64,000 bases of DNA, taken from NCBI RefSeq assembly GCF_030817355.1, contig NZ_JAUSZH010000001.1:4811501-4875500 (forward strand), in the 5' to 3' direction. This document shows positions 1-10,954 of the stretch, in pieces. This DNA comes from Streptomyces sp. V1I1. GTDB taxonomy: Bacteria > Actinomycetota > Actinomycetes > Streptomycetales > Streptomycetaceae. The notes beneath the pieces are model-generated. The model did no database searches and was not told the DNA's origin. It was given only the letters and a program-made list of their open reading frames with translations. Each line of letters starts with the position of its first letter. Position 1 is the stretch's first letter. The translations under genes and the position numbers were made by a program.

Positions 1-1
1 C

Positions 2-601
2 CCCGGCTACCGGCTGGTCGCCGCCGCCGTCGAGAAGAACATCAAGGTCACCGCGGTGCCGGGACCGTCCGCCGTACTGACCGCGCTCGCCCTGTCCGGG
101 CTGCCTGTGGACCGCTTCTGCTTCGAGGGCTTCCTGCCGCGCAAGGCGGGCGAGCGTCTCGGGAGGCTGCGGGAGGTCGCGCAGGAGCGGCGGACCCTGG
201 TGTATTTCGAGGCGCCGCACCGGCTCGACGACACGCTCGCCGCGATGGCCGAGGTGTTCGGCGCCGAGCGCAGGGCCGCCGTCTGCCGCGAGCTGACCAA
301 GACATACGAGGAGGTCAAGCGCGGCGGCCTCGGTGAGCTGGCCGCCTGGGCCGCCGACGGCGTACGCGGCGAGATCACCGTCGTCGTCGAGGGCGCGCCG
401 GAGGCCGGACCCGGCGAGCTCGACGCGGCCGAACTGGTGCGCAGGGTGCGGGTGCGCGAGGAGGCGGGGGAGCGGCGCAAGGAAGCAATCGCGGCGGTCG
501 CCGCGGAAGCGGGGCTTCCCAAGCGCGAGGTGTTCGATGCCGTCGTCGCGGCAAAGAATGCGGATCGACCGGCCCCCTCAGACGGTAAAGGTCTATCGTG
601 A
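2..601 (+). CDS. rsmI: 16S rRNA (cytidine-1402-2'-O)-methyltransferase RsmI, 5'-truncated by window edge
   Basis: The frame is open from base 2 and ends at TGA 599-601, so the N-terminal part lies outside the window. The visible 199 residues carry the RsmI/tetrapyrrole-methylase fold signatures: VPGPSA, then SGLPVDRFCFEGFLPRK, FEAPHRL, and a C-terminal basic helical tail (EERRKEAIAAVA...LPKREVFDAVVAAK). RsmI uses SAM to methylate the ribose of C1402 in 16S rRNA in the cytoplasm, as known for the family. The C-terminus looks complete. The downstream gene is 129 bp away and separately ribosome-bound. Confidence 0.93.
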   Translation, partial: PGYRLVAAAVEKNIKVTAVPGPSAVLTALALSGLPVDRFCFEGFLPRKAGERLGRLREVAQERRTLVYFEAPHRLDDTLAAMAEVFGAERRAAVCRELTKTYEEVKRGGLGELAAWAADGVRGEITVVVEGAPEAGPGELDAAELVRRVRVREEAGERRKEAIAAVAAEAGLPKREVFDAVVAAKNADRPAPSDGKGLS

Positions 602-703
602 AAAGCAAAGCGCAGACCGCGTCCTGGGCCTTGCCGGCATGGGAACGCCAAAGACCACACCAATAATCGACAGGCGCTGATGCGCTCCCGCCGGAATGGG
701 CGT

Positions 704-718
704 CCACTGAATCAGTGG
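704..718. repeat. Short inverted repeat upstream of the zinc-ribbon gene
   Basis: CCACTGA-A-TCAGTGG is a perfect 7-bp dyad with a one-base centre. It lies immediately before the GAGAGGAGC ribosome-binding site at 719-727. It could be a protein-binding site or a small leader hairpin; no regulator is adjacent. Confidence 0.4.
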
Positions 719-730
719 AGAGGAGCTGGC

Positions 731-1258
731 ATGAGTGAGATCACAGGCCCCGCCAAGGTCCACGAGGCGTACGCCTTCGCCTGCATGCGCTGCGGGCACG
801 GCTGGGAGCAGTCCTACGAGATTGAGCACCACATCGACGGCTCGGGCCAGGAATACGTTGTCTACAAGGCCGACGGCCGGCGGGTGCCGTCCCCGCTTTC
901 GAGCCCGACCTGCCCCACCTGTGGCGGACATGTCGTACGGATCATGAGGGCGGGCCAGGTCGCCTCGGTCCGGGACTCGATCATGAACATGTTCAACCCG
1001 AGCCCTGAGAACAAGACCGTGTCGCAGGCCGGGGCGGTGCCCCCGGAGGCCGCCGACCGGCCGGGGCCCGCCGCGCGCGCCGATCAGCCCGCGAAGTCCG
1101 CCCAGCCCGCGCAGCCCGAGCAGCCCGCGCAGCCCGAGCAGCCCGCGCAGCCCGAGCAGCCCGCGCAGCCGGAGCCGGCCGCCGGACAGCCGGAGTCGGC
1201 CGAAGCCCCTCACCACTGGCAGCTCTCCGACCTTCTGCACCCCTTCCACCGCAAGTGA
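731..1258 (+). CDS. Zinc-ribbon protein with Pro/Gln/Glu hexapeptide repeats
   Basis: The protein has 175 residues. ATG 731 follows the GAGAGGAGC ribosome-binding site by a normal distance. The N-terminal half holds two CxxC pairs (CMRC near residue 18, CPTC near residue 60), typical of a rubredoxin-like zinc ribbon. The C-terminal half is disordered and contains about four copies of the hexapeptide QPAQPE, encoded by an 18-bp tandem repeat near 1104-1170. A short conserved-looking tail (HHWQLSDLLHPFHRK) follows. No signal peptide or membrane segment is visible. I do not recognise a function; the position between rsmI and tatD hints at a small cytoplasmic accessory protein. The repeat number is likely to vary between strains. 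Confidence 0.85.
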   Translation: MSEITGPAKVHEAYAFACMRCGHGWEQSYEIEHHIDGSGQEYVVYKADGRRVPSPLSSPTCPTCGGHVVRIMRAGQVASVRDSIMNMFNPSPENKTVSQAGAVPPEAADRPGPAARADQPAKSAQPAQPEQPAQPEQPAQPEQPAQPEPAAGQPESAEAPHHWQLSDLLHPFHRK

Positions 1259-1278
1259 GGCCTTGGGCGCGAGCCTCG

Positions 1279-1291
1279 TAGGATCGCGCCC
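1279..1291 (+). promoter_or_regulatory. Possible leaderless -10 promoter of tatD
   Basis: TAGGAT at 1279-1284 fits the Streptomyces -10 consensus TAnnnT and sits seven bases before ATG 1292. No Shine-Dalgarno sequence lies between them, so the transcript would start at or next to the ATG. A clear -35 box is not visible. Confidence 0.4.
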
Positions 1292-2186
1292 ATGAGTTCG
1301 AAGTCCGCCCCGCCGCCGCTGCCCGAACCGCTCAGCGTGCCGGTCGCCGATTCGCACACCCACCTGGACATGCAGGAGGGCACTGTCGAGGAGGCGCTCG
1401 CCCGGGCCGCCGCGGTCGGGGTGACGACCGTCGTCCAGGTCGGCTGCGACATCAAGGGCTCCCACTGGGCCGCACAGACCGCCGCGGCCCACGACAGCGT
1501 GCACGCCGCGGTGGCCCCTGCACCCCAATGAGGCCCCGCGCATCGTGCTGGGGGACCATGGGGGCACCTCCCAGCCCCCTGGGGCTGGGGGAGGCTGGTC
1601 GCGGGCCCGCGAGGCCGGTGGCGACAGCGCCCTCGACGACGCGCTCGGCGAGATCGACCGGCTGGCCGCCCTCCCGCAGGTTCGCGCGGTCGGCGAGACG
1701 GGCCTGGACTACTTCCGTACGGGCCCCGAGGGCATCGCCGCCCAGGAGCGCTCCTTCCGTGCGCACATCGAGATCGCCAAACGGCACGACAAGGCCCTCG
1801 TCATCCACGACCGCGATGCGCACGCCGACGTGCTGCGGATCCTCGCCGAGGAGGGCGCGCCCGAGCGGACCGTCTTCCACTGCTATTCCGGTGACGCGGA
1901 AATGGCCGAAGTGTGCGCGGCCGCGGGCTACTTCATGTCCTTCGCCGGCAATGTGACCTTCAAGAACGCCCAGCCGTTGCGCGGCGCCCTCGTCGCCGCC
2001 CCGCTCGAACTCGTACTCGTCGAAACGGACGCGCCCTTCCTCACGCCGGCGCCGTACCGCGGACGGCCCAATGCGCCGTATCTCATTCCGGTCACGCTGC
2101 GCGCGATGGCGGCGGTGAAGGGGCTCGACGAGGACACGCTGGCCGCGGCGATCTCGGCCAATACGGCGGAAGCGTTTGGTTACTGA
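1292..2186 (+). pseudogene. tatD: TatD family metal-dependent hydrolase, frame broken by one extra C
   Basis: TatD proteins are TIM-barrel metallo-hydrolases (DNase/quality-control roles). Two adjacent frames together give a full-length TatD. The first (1292-1531) has the metal-binding DSHTHLD motif. The second (to 2186) has GETGLDYF, LVIHDRDAHADV, FHCYSGD and LVETDAPF. They join only if one C is removed from the CCCC run at 1515-1518; GCC-CTG-CAC-CCC-AAT-GAG would then read ALHPNE, the expected TatD sequence. As given, translation stops at TGA 1529-1531. The second frame also contains an in-frame palindromic insertion (1560-1602) that adds about 10 residues, HGGTSQPPGAGGG, in place of a short loop. 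The break may be a real mutation or a homopolymer sequencing error; all catalytic motifs downstream are intact, which favours error or a recent event. Confidence 0.85.
1560..1602. repeat. Palindromic mini-element inside tatD
   Basis: GGGGGCACCTCCCAGCCCC is followed after a few bases by GGGGCTGGGGGAGG, forming a strong hairpin. The same pattern recurs at 5626-5669, 12888-12920 (inverted), 37345-37374 and 38475-38509. Here it is in frame and encodes a Gly/Pro-rich loop. Confidence 0.7.
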
Positions 2187-2235
2187 CGGGCAGGGGCGGA
2201 CAGGGTAGCGTCGCGACGCTGCGTATTCGAATTGC

Positions 2236-2264
2236 TTTGGAGAGTGACCGGGGTCCGCTAGTGT
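2236..2264 (+). promoter_or_regulatory. Possible promoter of the rpf gene
   Basis: TTTGGA (2236-2241) and TAGTGT (2259-2264) are separated by 17 bp and lie about 45 bp before the GTG start. The match to the vegetative consensus is only moderate. No c-di-AMP riboswitch signature was seen in this leader. Confidence 0.3.
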
Positions 2265-2309
2265 CCCGGCCCGCAGCGCCATCAGGCGGACCGGACCTTA
2301 CGGAGCGTC

Positions 2310-3743
2310 GTGAGCAATTCGCAGGGCAGTCACCATGCCGTACGCGGCGGTCTGAGCGCCGCCGCCGGGACAGCAGAGCCGTACGAAGCGCCCGAGACGT
2401 CGTACGCGTACGAAGCGCCCGAGACGTCGTACGCGTACGAAGCGCACGACATGTCGTACGAGACCTACCCGCCGCCCTACGTCCCCACAGCGCCGACGCT
2501 GCCGCGCCAGGTCTCGGCCCCGGCCCTGGCCCCCGCCCCGGCCCTGGCCCCCGCCCCGGCCCTGGCCCCGGCCCCGGCCCCGGCAGTCTCCGGGACCGGC
2601 GGCCGCGCCGAAGCCCGCCGGGCCGCCCGCCGCCGCAAGGCGGGCGAGACGCCCGACACCCTGCGCCGGCTCGTCCCGCATGCCCTCGTCGTCGCCTTCC
2701 TGGCCGGCGGCACCTCGGCATTCGTCGCCAGCGACAAGGCGGTGCGGCTCACCGTCGACGGCGTACCGCGCACCATGCACACCTTCGCCGACGATGTGCA
2801 GGAGCTCCTCGACGACGAGGGGCTCGACGTCAGCGGGCACGACATCGTGGCCCCCGCCCCCGCCGCGGCCCTTGCCAGCGGCGACGAGATCGTCGTCCGC
2901 TACGGCCGGCCCGTCACCCTCACCCTGGACGGGCAGCGCCAACGCGTATGGACCACCGCCCGCACGGTCGACGGCGCACTGCGCCAGCTCGGGGTCCGCG
3001 CGCAGGGCGCGTATCTGTCCGTCTCGCGCTCCATGCCGATCTCCCGCGATGGTCTTGCCCTCGATGTGCGGACCGAGCGGACCCTGACCTTCATGGCCGA
3101 CGGGCGCGAGCACACCATCCGTACGAACGCGGCGAGCGTGCGTGAGGCTCTGGACCAGGCCGGGATCGCGCTGCGCGGCGAGGACACCACGTCCGTGCCG
3201 CCCGACAGCTTTCCGCGCGACGGGCAGACCGTCACCGTCATGCGGATCACCGGCACCAGGGAGGTGCGCGAGGAGCACATCGACTTCGACGTCGAGAAGG
3301 CGGAGGACCCCTCGCTGTTCTCCGGCACGGAGGTCGTCGTACAGCAGGGCAGACCGGGCGCGCGGCGGGTCACGTACACGCTGCGCACCGTCAACGGCGT
3401 CAAACAGAAGCCGCAGAAGGTCGCCGAGGAGGTGGTGCGGGAGCCCGTCGCCCAGCGGGTGAAGGTGGGCACCGAACCGCTGCCCAACTCCGTGGCGGGC
3501 GCGGACCGGCTGAACTGGGACGCTCTCGCGCACTGCGAGTCCGGCGGGCGGGCGGGCGCGGTCGACCCGTCGGGGACGTACGGCGGGCTGTACCAGTTCG
3601 ACACCGGGACCTGGCGGTCGCTGGGCGGCAGCGGGCGGCCGCAGGACGCGTCCCCGGAGGAACAGACGTACCGGGCGAAGAAGCTCTACGTGCAAAGGGG
3701 GGCGAGTCCGTGGCCGCACTGCGGCCGTAGGCTGTATCAGTGA
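2310..3743 (+). CDS. Resuscitation-promoting factor, RpfB type (DUF348-DUF348-DUF348-G5-transglycosylase)
   Basis: The protein has 477 residues from GTG 2310. The order of parts is a disordered N-terminus (about 1-120), a membrane anchor or uncleaved signal (about 121-145, [19 protein letters not shown]), three ubiquitin-like DUF348 repeats (about 146-312), a G5 domain (about 314-391) and a C-terminal Rpf lysozyme-like domain (401-477). That domain has [14 protein letters not shown], whose Glu is the expected catalytic residue, and the paired cysteines of Rpf. Such proteins cleave peptidoglycan outside the cell and help spores or dormant cells resume growth. The N-terminus contains a perfect 27-bp repeat (encoding PETSYAYEA, about 2382-2464) and an 18-bp ALAPAP repeat (about 2520-2583); both are unusual before the anchor. 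The stop overlaps the rsmA start by 4 bp, so the two are translationally coupled. Confidence 0.93.
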   Translation: MSNSQGSHHAVRGGLSAAAGTAEPYEAPETSYAYEAPETSYAYEAHDMSYETYPPPYVPTAPTLPRQVSAPALAPAPALAPAPALAPAPAPAVSGTGGRAEARRAARRRKAGETPDTLRRLVPHALVVAFLAGGTSAFVASDKAVRLTVDGVPRTMHTFADDVQELLDDEGLDVSGHDIVAPAPAAALASGDEIVVRYGRPVTLTLDGQRQRVWTTARTVDGALRQLGVRAQGAYLSVSRSMPISRDGLALDVRTERTLTFMADGREHTIRTNAASVREALDQAGIALRGEDTTSVPPDSFPRDGQTVTVMRITGTREVREEHIDFDVEKAEDPSLFSGTEVVVQQGRPGARRVTYTLRTVNGVKQKPQKVAEEVVREPVAQRVKVGTEPLPNSVAGADRLNWDALAHCESGGRAGAVDPSGTYGGLYQFDTGTWRSLGGSGRPQDASPEEQTYRAKKLYVQRGASPWPHCGRRLYQ

Positions 3744-4597
3744 GCACCACTGAGCCCGACGCACTCCTCGGCCCCGCCGACATCCGTGAACTGGCCGCAG
3801 CGCTGGGCGTACGCCCCACCAAGCAGCGCGGCCAGAACTTCGTCATCGACGCCAATACGGTCCGCAGGATCGTCCGCACGGCCGGGGTGCGCGAGGACGA
3901 TGTGGTCGTCGAGATCGGCCCCGGGCTCGGGTCGCTGACCCTCGCCCTGCTGGAGGCGGCTGACCGGGTCGTCGCCGTCGAGATCGACGATGTGCTTGCG
4001 GGCGCGCTGCCGTCGACGATCCTGGCCCGTATGCCGCAGCGGGCCGCGCGCTTCTCGCTGGTGCACTCCGACGCGATGCTCGTCGAGGAGCTGCCAGGAC
4101 CGCCGCCGACCGCACTGGTCGCCAACCTTCCGTACAACGTCGCCGTGCCGGTCCTCCTCACCATGCTGGACCGCTTCCCGACGATCGAGCGCACGCTGGT
4201 GATGGTCCAGGCGGAGGTCGCGGACCGGCTCGCGGCGCAGCCCGGGAACAAGGTCTACGGGGTCCCGTCGGTCAAGGCCAACTGGTACGCGGACGTGAAG
4301 CGCGCGGGCTCGATCGGGCGCAATGTCTTCTGGCCAGCGCCCAATGTCGACTCGGGTCTGGTCTCGCTGGTGCGCCGCGAGCCGCCGAAGACAACGGCCA
4401 CGAAGGCGGAGGTCTTCGCGGTGGTCGACGCCGCGTTCGCGCAACGGCGCAAGACGCTGCGGGCGGCGCTTGCGGGCTGGGCGGGGTCGCCCGCCGCCGC
4501 GGAGACCGCGCTGGTCGCGGCGGGGATCTCACCGCAGGCGCGCGGCGAGTCCCTGACGGTGGATGAGTTCGCACGGATCGCGGAGGCCAAGGCGTGA
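3740..4597 (+). CDS. rsmA: 16S rRNA dimethyladenosine transferase RsmA (KsgA)
   Basis: The protein has 285 residues. GTG 3740 overlaps the rpf stop (GTGA). RsmA dimethylates A1518 and A1519 of 16S rRNA with SAM during 30S maturation. Visible motifs are KQRGQNF, the SAM-binding [18 protein letters not shown], and NLPYN, the catalytic motif IV. The C-terminal helical domain ([16 protein letters not shown]) is complete. The stop overlaps the ispE start by 4 bp, a common ksgA-ispE arrangement in actinobacteria. Confidence 0.96.
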   Translation: MSTTEPDALLGPADIRELAAALGVRPTKQRGQNFVIDANTVRRIVRTAGVREDDVVVEIGPGLGSLTLALLEAADRVVAVEIDDVLAGALPSTILARMPQRAARFSLVHSDAMLVEELPGPPPTALVANLPYNVAVPVLLTMLDRFPTIERTLVMVQAEVADRLAAQPGNKVYGVPSVKANWYADVKRAGSIGRNVFWPAPNVDSGLVSLVRREPPKTTATKAEVFAVVDAAFAQRRKTLRAALAGWAGSPAAAETALVAAGISPQARGESLTVDEFARIAEAKA

Positions 4598-5487
4598 GTG
4601 TGACGGTACGAGTGCCGGCGAAGGTCAATGTCCAGCTGGCCGTCGGCGCGGCGCGCCCCGACGGCTTCCACGACCTCGCCAATGTCTTTCTGGCCGTCGG
4701 CCTGTACGACGAGGTCACGGTGACACCGGCCGAGTCGCTGACGATCACGTGCTCCGGCCCGGACGCGTCGCAGGTCCCGCTGGACCGTACGAACCTGGCG
4801 GCCCGCGCGGCGGAACTCCTCGCCGCCCGCCACGGCATCGATCCCTCCGTCCACATCCACATCGCGAAGGACATCCCGGTCGCGGGCGGCATGGCGGGCG
4901 GCAGCGCGGACGGCGCGGGCGCGCTGCTCGCGTGCGACGCGCTGTGGGGTCTTGACTCGCCGCGCTCCGAACTCCTCGCCATCTGTGCCGAGTTGGGCAG
5001 CGACGTGCCGTTCAGTCTGGTGGGCGGTGCGGCGCTTGGCACGGGCCGCGGCGAGCAACTGACCGAGCTCGAGGTCGGCGGAGAGTTCCACTGGGTGTTC
5101 GCGGTGGCGGACGGCGGCCTGTCGACGCCGGCGGTGTACGCCGAGTTCGACCGCCTCAACGAGGGCGTCGCGGTCCCCGCTCCGGCCGCGTCCGGGCCCC
5201 TGCTCGAAGCCCTCCGCACCGGCGACGCGGCGGCCCTGGCGGCGGCCCTTGCGAACGATCTACAGCCCGCGGCCCTCTCCCTGCGCCCGTCCCTGGCCGA
5301 CACCCTGACGGCGGGCACGTCGGCGGGTGCGCTGGCGGCCCTGGTCTCCGGCTCGGGCCCGACGACGGCGTTCCTGACGAAGGACGAGGAGTCGGCGGGG
5401 GCGGTGGCGGAGGCGTTGCTGCGCTCGGGCACGTGCCGGGCGGCGAGGGTGGCGGGGGCGCCGGCGGTGGGTGCGGTGCTGGTGTAG
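4594..5487 (+). CDS. ispE: 4-diphosphocytidyl-2-C-methyl-D-erythritol kinase IspE
   Basis: The protein has 297 residues. GTG 4594 overlaps the rsmA stop. It is a GHMP kinase of the non-mevalonate (MEP) isoprenoid pathway that phosphorylates CDP-ME with ATP. Motifs: [21 protein letters not shown] at the N-terminus, the glycine-rich ATP loop [18 protein letters not shown] (about residues 93-110), and the C-terminal GHMP motif [12 protein letters not shown]. It is the last gene of the rpf-rsmA-ispE run; palindromic sequence follows. Confidence 0.96.
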   Translation: MSVTVRVPAKVNVQLAVGAARPDGFHDLANVFLAVGLYDEVTVTPAESLTITCSGPDASQVPLDRTNLAARAAELLAARHGIDPSVHIHIAKDIPVAGGMAGGSADGAGALLACDALWGLDSPRSELLAICAELGSDVPFSLVGGAALGTGRGEQLTELEVGGEFHWVFAVADGGLSTPAVYAEFDRLNEGVAVPAPAASGPLLEALRTGDAAALAAALANDLQPAALSLRPSLADTLTAGTSAGALAALVSGSGPTTAFLTKDEESAGAVAEALLRSGTCRAARVAGAPAVGAVLV

Positions 5488-5767
5488 GGCGGTTGGCTTT
5501 TCCCCACCCCGCCCGTTCCCGCAACCGGGGCTCCGCCCCAGACCCCGCGCCTCAAACGCCGGCGGGGCTGATTTTCGGGGCTCCGCCCCGGGCCCCGCGC
5601 CTCAAACGCCGCCCCAGTTCGGGAAGTGGAGGTCCCCCCACGCCCGCCAGGGCGTAGGGGGAGGGTAGGGGAACTTCCCCCCGCCACACCCCCACGCACC
5701 CGTACTCACCTCCAACTTGAGTACAACCGCCCTCCCTCACCCGCCCACCCCCCGGCACCGTACCCCC
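5488..5767. other. Intergenic region of repeated palindromes
   Basis: Two copies of a GGGGCTCCGCCCC hairpin, each followed by CCCCGCGCCTCAAACGCCG, lie near 5527-5567 and 5578-5612. They are followed by CCCCAGTTCGGGAAG (also present near 19255) and a palindromic mini-element GGAGGTCCCCCCACGCCC...GGGCGTAGGGGGAGGG at 5626-5669. No convincing gene is present. The hairpins may terminate ispE transcription. An alternative TTG start for the next gene lies at 5717. Confidence 0.6.
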
Positions 5768-7075
5768 ATGGGATCAAGCGTTCGTGAGCTCGTCGCCGCC
5801 ACGCCCGGTACGCGCGATCGGTACATCGACCTGTTGCGGGTCGCCTCGCTGGGGACCGTCGTGCTCGGGCACTGGCTCATGGCCGTCGTCACCGGCGACG
5901 GCGTCGGGAATCTCCTCGCCGTCGTGCCCGAGCTGCAGCTGCTCACCTGGGCCCTGCAGATCATGCCCGTCTTCTTCTTCGTCGGCGGTTTCTCGCACGC
6001 CCTCTCCTACCGCTCCCTGCGCCGCAGGCAGCCCGGCGGATCGGTCTACTCCGCCTTTCTGCGGGCCCGCCTCCAGCGGCTGCTGCGGCCCACCATGGTG
6101 TTCATTCTCGTCTGGGGCGCCATCGCGCTGATCGTTCAACTCCTCGGCGGGGAAGGCGGATTGACCGCAGTGGCCCTGCGCCTCGTCGCCCAGCCGCTCT
6201 GGTTCATCGGGATCTACCTGGCGATGGTCGCCTTCACCCCGCCGCTGCTGAAGCTGCACGAGCGATACGGCTGGGGAGCCTTCGGCGCGCTCGTCGCGGG
6301 CGCCGTCCTCGTCGACGGGCTGCGGTTCGTCGCCCACGTGCCCTTTGTGGAGTTCCTGAACTTCGCCTTCGTCTGGCTCGCCGTCCACCAGCTCGGCTTC
6401 CTCCGCGCCGACGGCCGGATCCGCATGCCTTCGCTGCTCGCTGCGACCGGACTGGTGGCCGCCGCCGGGCTCGTCGCCGTCGGCCCGTACCCCCTGAGCA
6501 TGGTCGGGATGCCCGGCGAGAAGGTCTCCAACATGGCCCCGCCCACCCTCGCCCTCCTCTGCCACGGCCTGTGGCTTGTCGGCGCGGTGGAGTTGCTCCG
6601 TACGCCCGGCACCCGCCTGGTCCGGCGCGCCGGGGTCTGGCGGGCCGTCGTCGCCGCCAATGGCATCGCGATGACCGCGTTCCTGTGGCACCTGACCGCG
6701 ATGCTCGGCGTGTACGGCGCGCTGCTCGCCCTCGACGTCCCGCTGCCGGAGCCCGCGAGCGCCGCCTGGTGGGCCCAGGTACCGCTCCGTATCGCCGTGG
6801 CCGCCGCCCTGACCGCGCTGCTGGTCGCCGCCTTCCGCGCTTTCGAACGCCCGGTGCAGACCACCCCGGCCACCGGTTCGGGCCCGGTCGCCGCCCTCGG
6901 CATCACTCTCTGCCTGTTCGGAGTGCTCGGCCTGTCGATGGTCGGCTTCGGCGGAATGCTGGAGGGAAAGACCGCGATGCTCGTCGCCGTACGCGTCAGC
7001 GCGCCCGCCGCGGTCGCCATGGCGCTGATCGGCTGGCTGCTCGTCGAACGGGCGGGGCGAGGCCGCCGCTCCTGA
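5768..7075 (+). CDS. Acyltransferase-3 family membrane protein
   Basis: The protein has 435 residues from ATG 5768. The frame is open from TTG 5717, but neither start has a clear ribosome-binding site. About ten hydrophobic helices are visible. The N-terminus RDRYIDLLRVASLGTVVLGHW matches the acyltransferase-3 (OafA/OpgC) entry motif, with Arg and His in the first helices. FFFVGGFSHALSY and FLWHLTAML are further family-like segments. Such proteins transfer acyl groups to glycans, peptidoglycan or lipids at the membrane. The substrate cannot be inferred. The gene is monocistronic, followed 57 bp later by the ABC-F gene. Confidence 0.85.
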   Translation: MGSSVRELVAATPGTRDRYIDLLRVASLGTVVLGHWLMAVVTGDGVGNLLAVVPELQLLTWALQIMPVFFFVGGFSHALSYRSLRRRQPGGSVYSAFLRARLQRLLRPTMVFILVWGAIALIVQLLGGEGGLTAVALRLVAQPLWFIGIYLAMVAFTPPLLKLHERYGWGAFGALVAGAVLVDGLRFVAHVPFVEFLNFAFVWLAVHQLGFLRADGRIRMPSLLAATGLVAAAGLVAVGPYPLSMVGMPGEKVSNMAPPTLALLCHGLWLVGAVELLRTPGTRLVRRAGVWRAVVAANGIAMTAFLWHLTAMLGVYGALLALDVPLPEPASAAWWAQVPLRIAVAAALTALLVAAFRAFERPVQTTPATGSGPVAALGITLCLFGVLGLSMVGFGGMLEGKTAMLVAVRVSAPAAVAMALIGWLLVERAGRGRRS

Positions 7076-7132
7076 GTCCCGCCCGCGGCGATTACGCTGG
7101 GAGGCCGATCGATCCCCTCATCTGGAGTGTTA

Positions 7133-8938
<1,806 letters not shown>

Positions 8939-8972
8939 AGGCGGCGTGCAGGTCTAGTAACGAGGGCATCAC

Positions 8973-9010
8973 GGGCCGGTCCTCCCTTGGGAACAGGGGC
9001 GGACCGGCCC
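8973..9010 (+). terminator. Rho-independent-type hairpin after the ABC-F gene
   Basis: GGGCCGGTCC (8973-8982) pairs perfectly with GGACCGGCCC (9001-9010), followed by CTTGTTC. There is no long T-run, as is usual in Streptomyces. Confidence 0.75.
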
Positions 9011-9169
9011 CTTGTTCGACACCCGCCGAGTGATAGAAAGAAGCTCCGCTCGACCAATTCAAGACAGCGGAATCCGTGTCCGAAGCGCTCCCTTGCGGAG
9101 CAGACGCTCGCCGGAACAGCGGGGGAGACCGGCTCGGGCAGTGAGACCACAGCAAGGGGGAAGCGCCAC

Positions 9170-10876
9170 ATGACTCAGCCGCCCGGCCAGCAGCAGCCGC
9201 AGGGGGGCTTTGGCGTTTCCCAGGGTGCGCAGCAGGGGTTCCCGCAGCCGCCGGCCCAGCCGCCGCAGACGCCGCCCACGCAGCCGCCGTACCCCCAGCC
9301 CGGGCCGTACGGCCGGCAGCCGGGGCCCTACGGGCAGCAGCCCGGACCCTACGGGCAGCAGCCCGGACCCTACGGCGGCTACCAGCCCCAGCCCCAGCCG
9401 CAGTACCCCGGCGCGCCAACCCCGCCCGGCGGTGGCGGCTTCCTCAAGGGCAAGCCCGGCGCCGTCATCGGCGCGGCGATCGCAGGCCTGTTGGTGATCG
9501 GCGGCGGTACCTGGTTCGCCCTCAGCGGCGACGGTAAGGACGACAAGCCCAGCGTCAGCAAGAGCATTGACGATCCCAAGCCGTCCGACTCGGCCTCCGT
9601 CGACCAGGGCAAAGGGACCGTCGGCGGCGAGGGCGACCTCAACGCCGGGCGCAGGCCGGGCGAGGCGAGGATTGTGTTGCTGGCGAAGAACGACATCGAC
9701 GTGCCGGGCAACGGCGCCGAGATCTTCGGCCCCTGGGTCGTGGGCGACACGATTGTCAAGGCCATGTCCAAGGAGGTCGACGGCTACTCGGTGACCGACG
9801 GCAGGAAGAAGTGGAGCGTGAAGCTTGGCGCCGATGCGTGCCTGGCCGCCCCCCAGGCTTCGGCCGAGGGAAAGATCGTCATCGGTGTCAAGAACGGTCT
9901 CACGGGGAAGTCGGACTGCAGCGATCTCCAGATGATCGATGCGAAGACCGGCAAAGCGGGCTGGAAGACGTCCATCCCCAAGCCCAAGGGGCTGATCGGT
10001 TTCTCCGACTTCACCGTTGTCCTCAGCGGGAACACGGTCACCGCGGCAGGCCTGGACACCTCCTACGGATTCGGCCTGAACGACGGCAAGCAGCTCTTCG
10101 GCAAGCCGTCGTCCGGCTGCCGGCCCTACGGCTTCGCGGGCGGCACCCGGCTGATCGCTGCCGCGAACTGTCCCACCAGCGAGGCCGAGAACTTCAAGCA
10201 GGAGATCCAGAACGTCGACCCGGCCACCGGCAAGGCCACATGGACGTACGCGCTCCCCGCCGACTGGGAAGTCGACAAGGTCTACGCCGTCAACCCGGCT
10301 GTCGTCTCCATCAAGCTGCAGGTCGATGACTCCGACGAGAACACCAAACGGCGGATCATCGCCCTCACGGACAGCGGAAAGCTGCGCTCGCAGCTCCAGT
10401 TCGGCAAGGACAAGTTCGAGCCGCGCTGCAGCAGTTCGTCCATCGCCTACCGCGGGGACATCCAAGGGTGGTGCACCGGTGTCGCCGCCGACGCGTCCAC
10501 CCTCTACCTGGCCACGAAGCCGACCGACACCAACGACGTCGTTGCGTTCAACCTGGACACCGGCAAGCCCAAGTGGCGTTCACCGGCGGGACCGGGCCGC
10601 ACGATGATGCCGGTGACCGTTCAGGACGGCAGCGTCGTGGTCTACATCGCCCCGACCTACAGCGTGGCCGGCGCGGTCGCGACCATCGCCCCGGCGGGCG
10701 GTGCGCGGAAGGTCGTGCTGAAGCACCAACTGTCCGCCGTCGAGACCGAGTCCGGCTTCATGGAGCCGCGGACGGTGTATGCGGACGGCCGCTTCTTCCT
10801 CGCCACCACCCGTATCAACGGCCTCAACGACGCGGAGGAGAGGGAGACGAAAACATTGATGGCCTTCGGCAAGTGA
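9170..10876 (+). CDS. Membrane-anchored PQQ-like beta-propeller protein (copy 1 of 3)
   Basis: The protein has 568 residues from ATG 9170, preceded by AAGGGGGAAG. A cytoplasmic Pro/Gln/Gly/Tyr-rich tail (about 1-92, with PGPYGQQ repeats) leads into one membrane helix (about 94-118, AVIGAAIAGLLVIGGGTWFAL). A linker and an extracytoplasmic PQQ/BamB-type repeat domain follow (LQMIDAKTGKAGWKTSI, IQNVDPATGKATWTYALP, VAFNLDTGKPKWRSP). Such propellers usually act as binding scaffolds; no catalytic residues are recognised. It ends in MAFGK, as does copy 2, and shares segments such as PGEA, NGAEIFGPWVVGDTIVK and CTGVAADA with it. The first of three tandem paralogues; all run in the same direction. Confidence 0.85.
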   Translation: MTQPPGQQQPQGGFGVSQGAQQGFPQPPAQPPQTPPTQPPYPQPGPYGRQPGPYGQQPGPYGQQPGPYGGYQPQPQPQYPGAPTPPGGGGFLKGKPGAVIGAAIAGLLVIGGGTWFALSGDGKDDKPSVSKSIDDPKPSDSASVDQGKGTVGGEGDLNAGRRPGEARIVLLAKNDIDVPGNGAEIFGPWVVGDTIVKAMSKEVDGYSVTDGRKKWSVKLGADACLAAPQASAEGKIVIGVKNGLTGKSDCSDLQMIDAKTGKAGWKTSIPKPKGLIGFSDFTVVLSGNTVTAAGLDTSYGFGLNDGKQLFGKPSSGCRPYGFAGGTRLIAAANCPTSEAENFKQEIQNVDPATGKATWTYALPADWEVDKVYAVNPAVVSIKLQVDDSDENTKRRIIALTDSGKLRSQLQFGKDKFEPRCSSSSIAYRGDIQGWCTGVAADASTLYLATKPTDTNDVVAFNLDTGKPKWRSPAGPGRTMMPVTVQDGSVVVYIAPTYSVAGAVATIAPAGGARKVVLKHQLSAVETESGFMEPRTVYADGRFFLATTRINGLNDAEERETKTLMAFGK

Positions 10877-10954
10877 CCGCGTTCTGAGCCATCCGAGTCA
10901 TTCGGACATCCCAACTCCTTCTCTCATCTCCCCATTTCCAGAGGTAACCACTCC

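Noticed and set aside
2187..2309. c-di-AMP riboswitch before the rpf gene
   Set aside because: Streptomyces rpf genes can carry one, but the conserved core of that riboswitch is not seen in this 123-bp leader.
9230..9400. CRISPR-like short repeats in the propeller gene tails
   Set aside because: These are in-frame coding repeats for Pro/Gln/Tyr without unique spacers of equal length.
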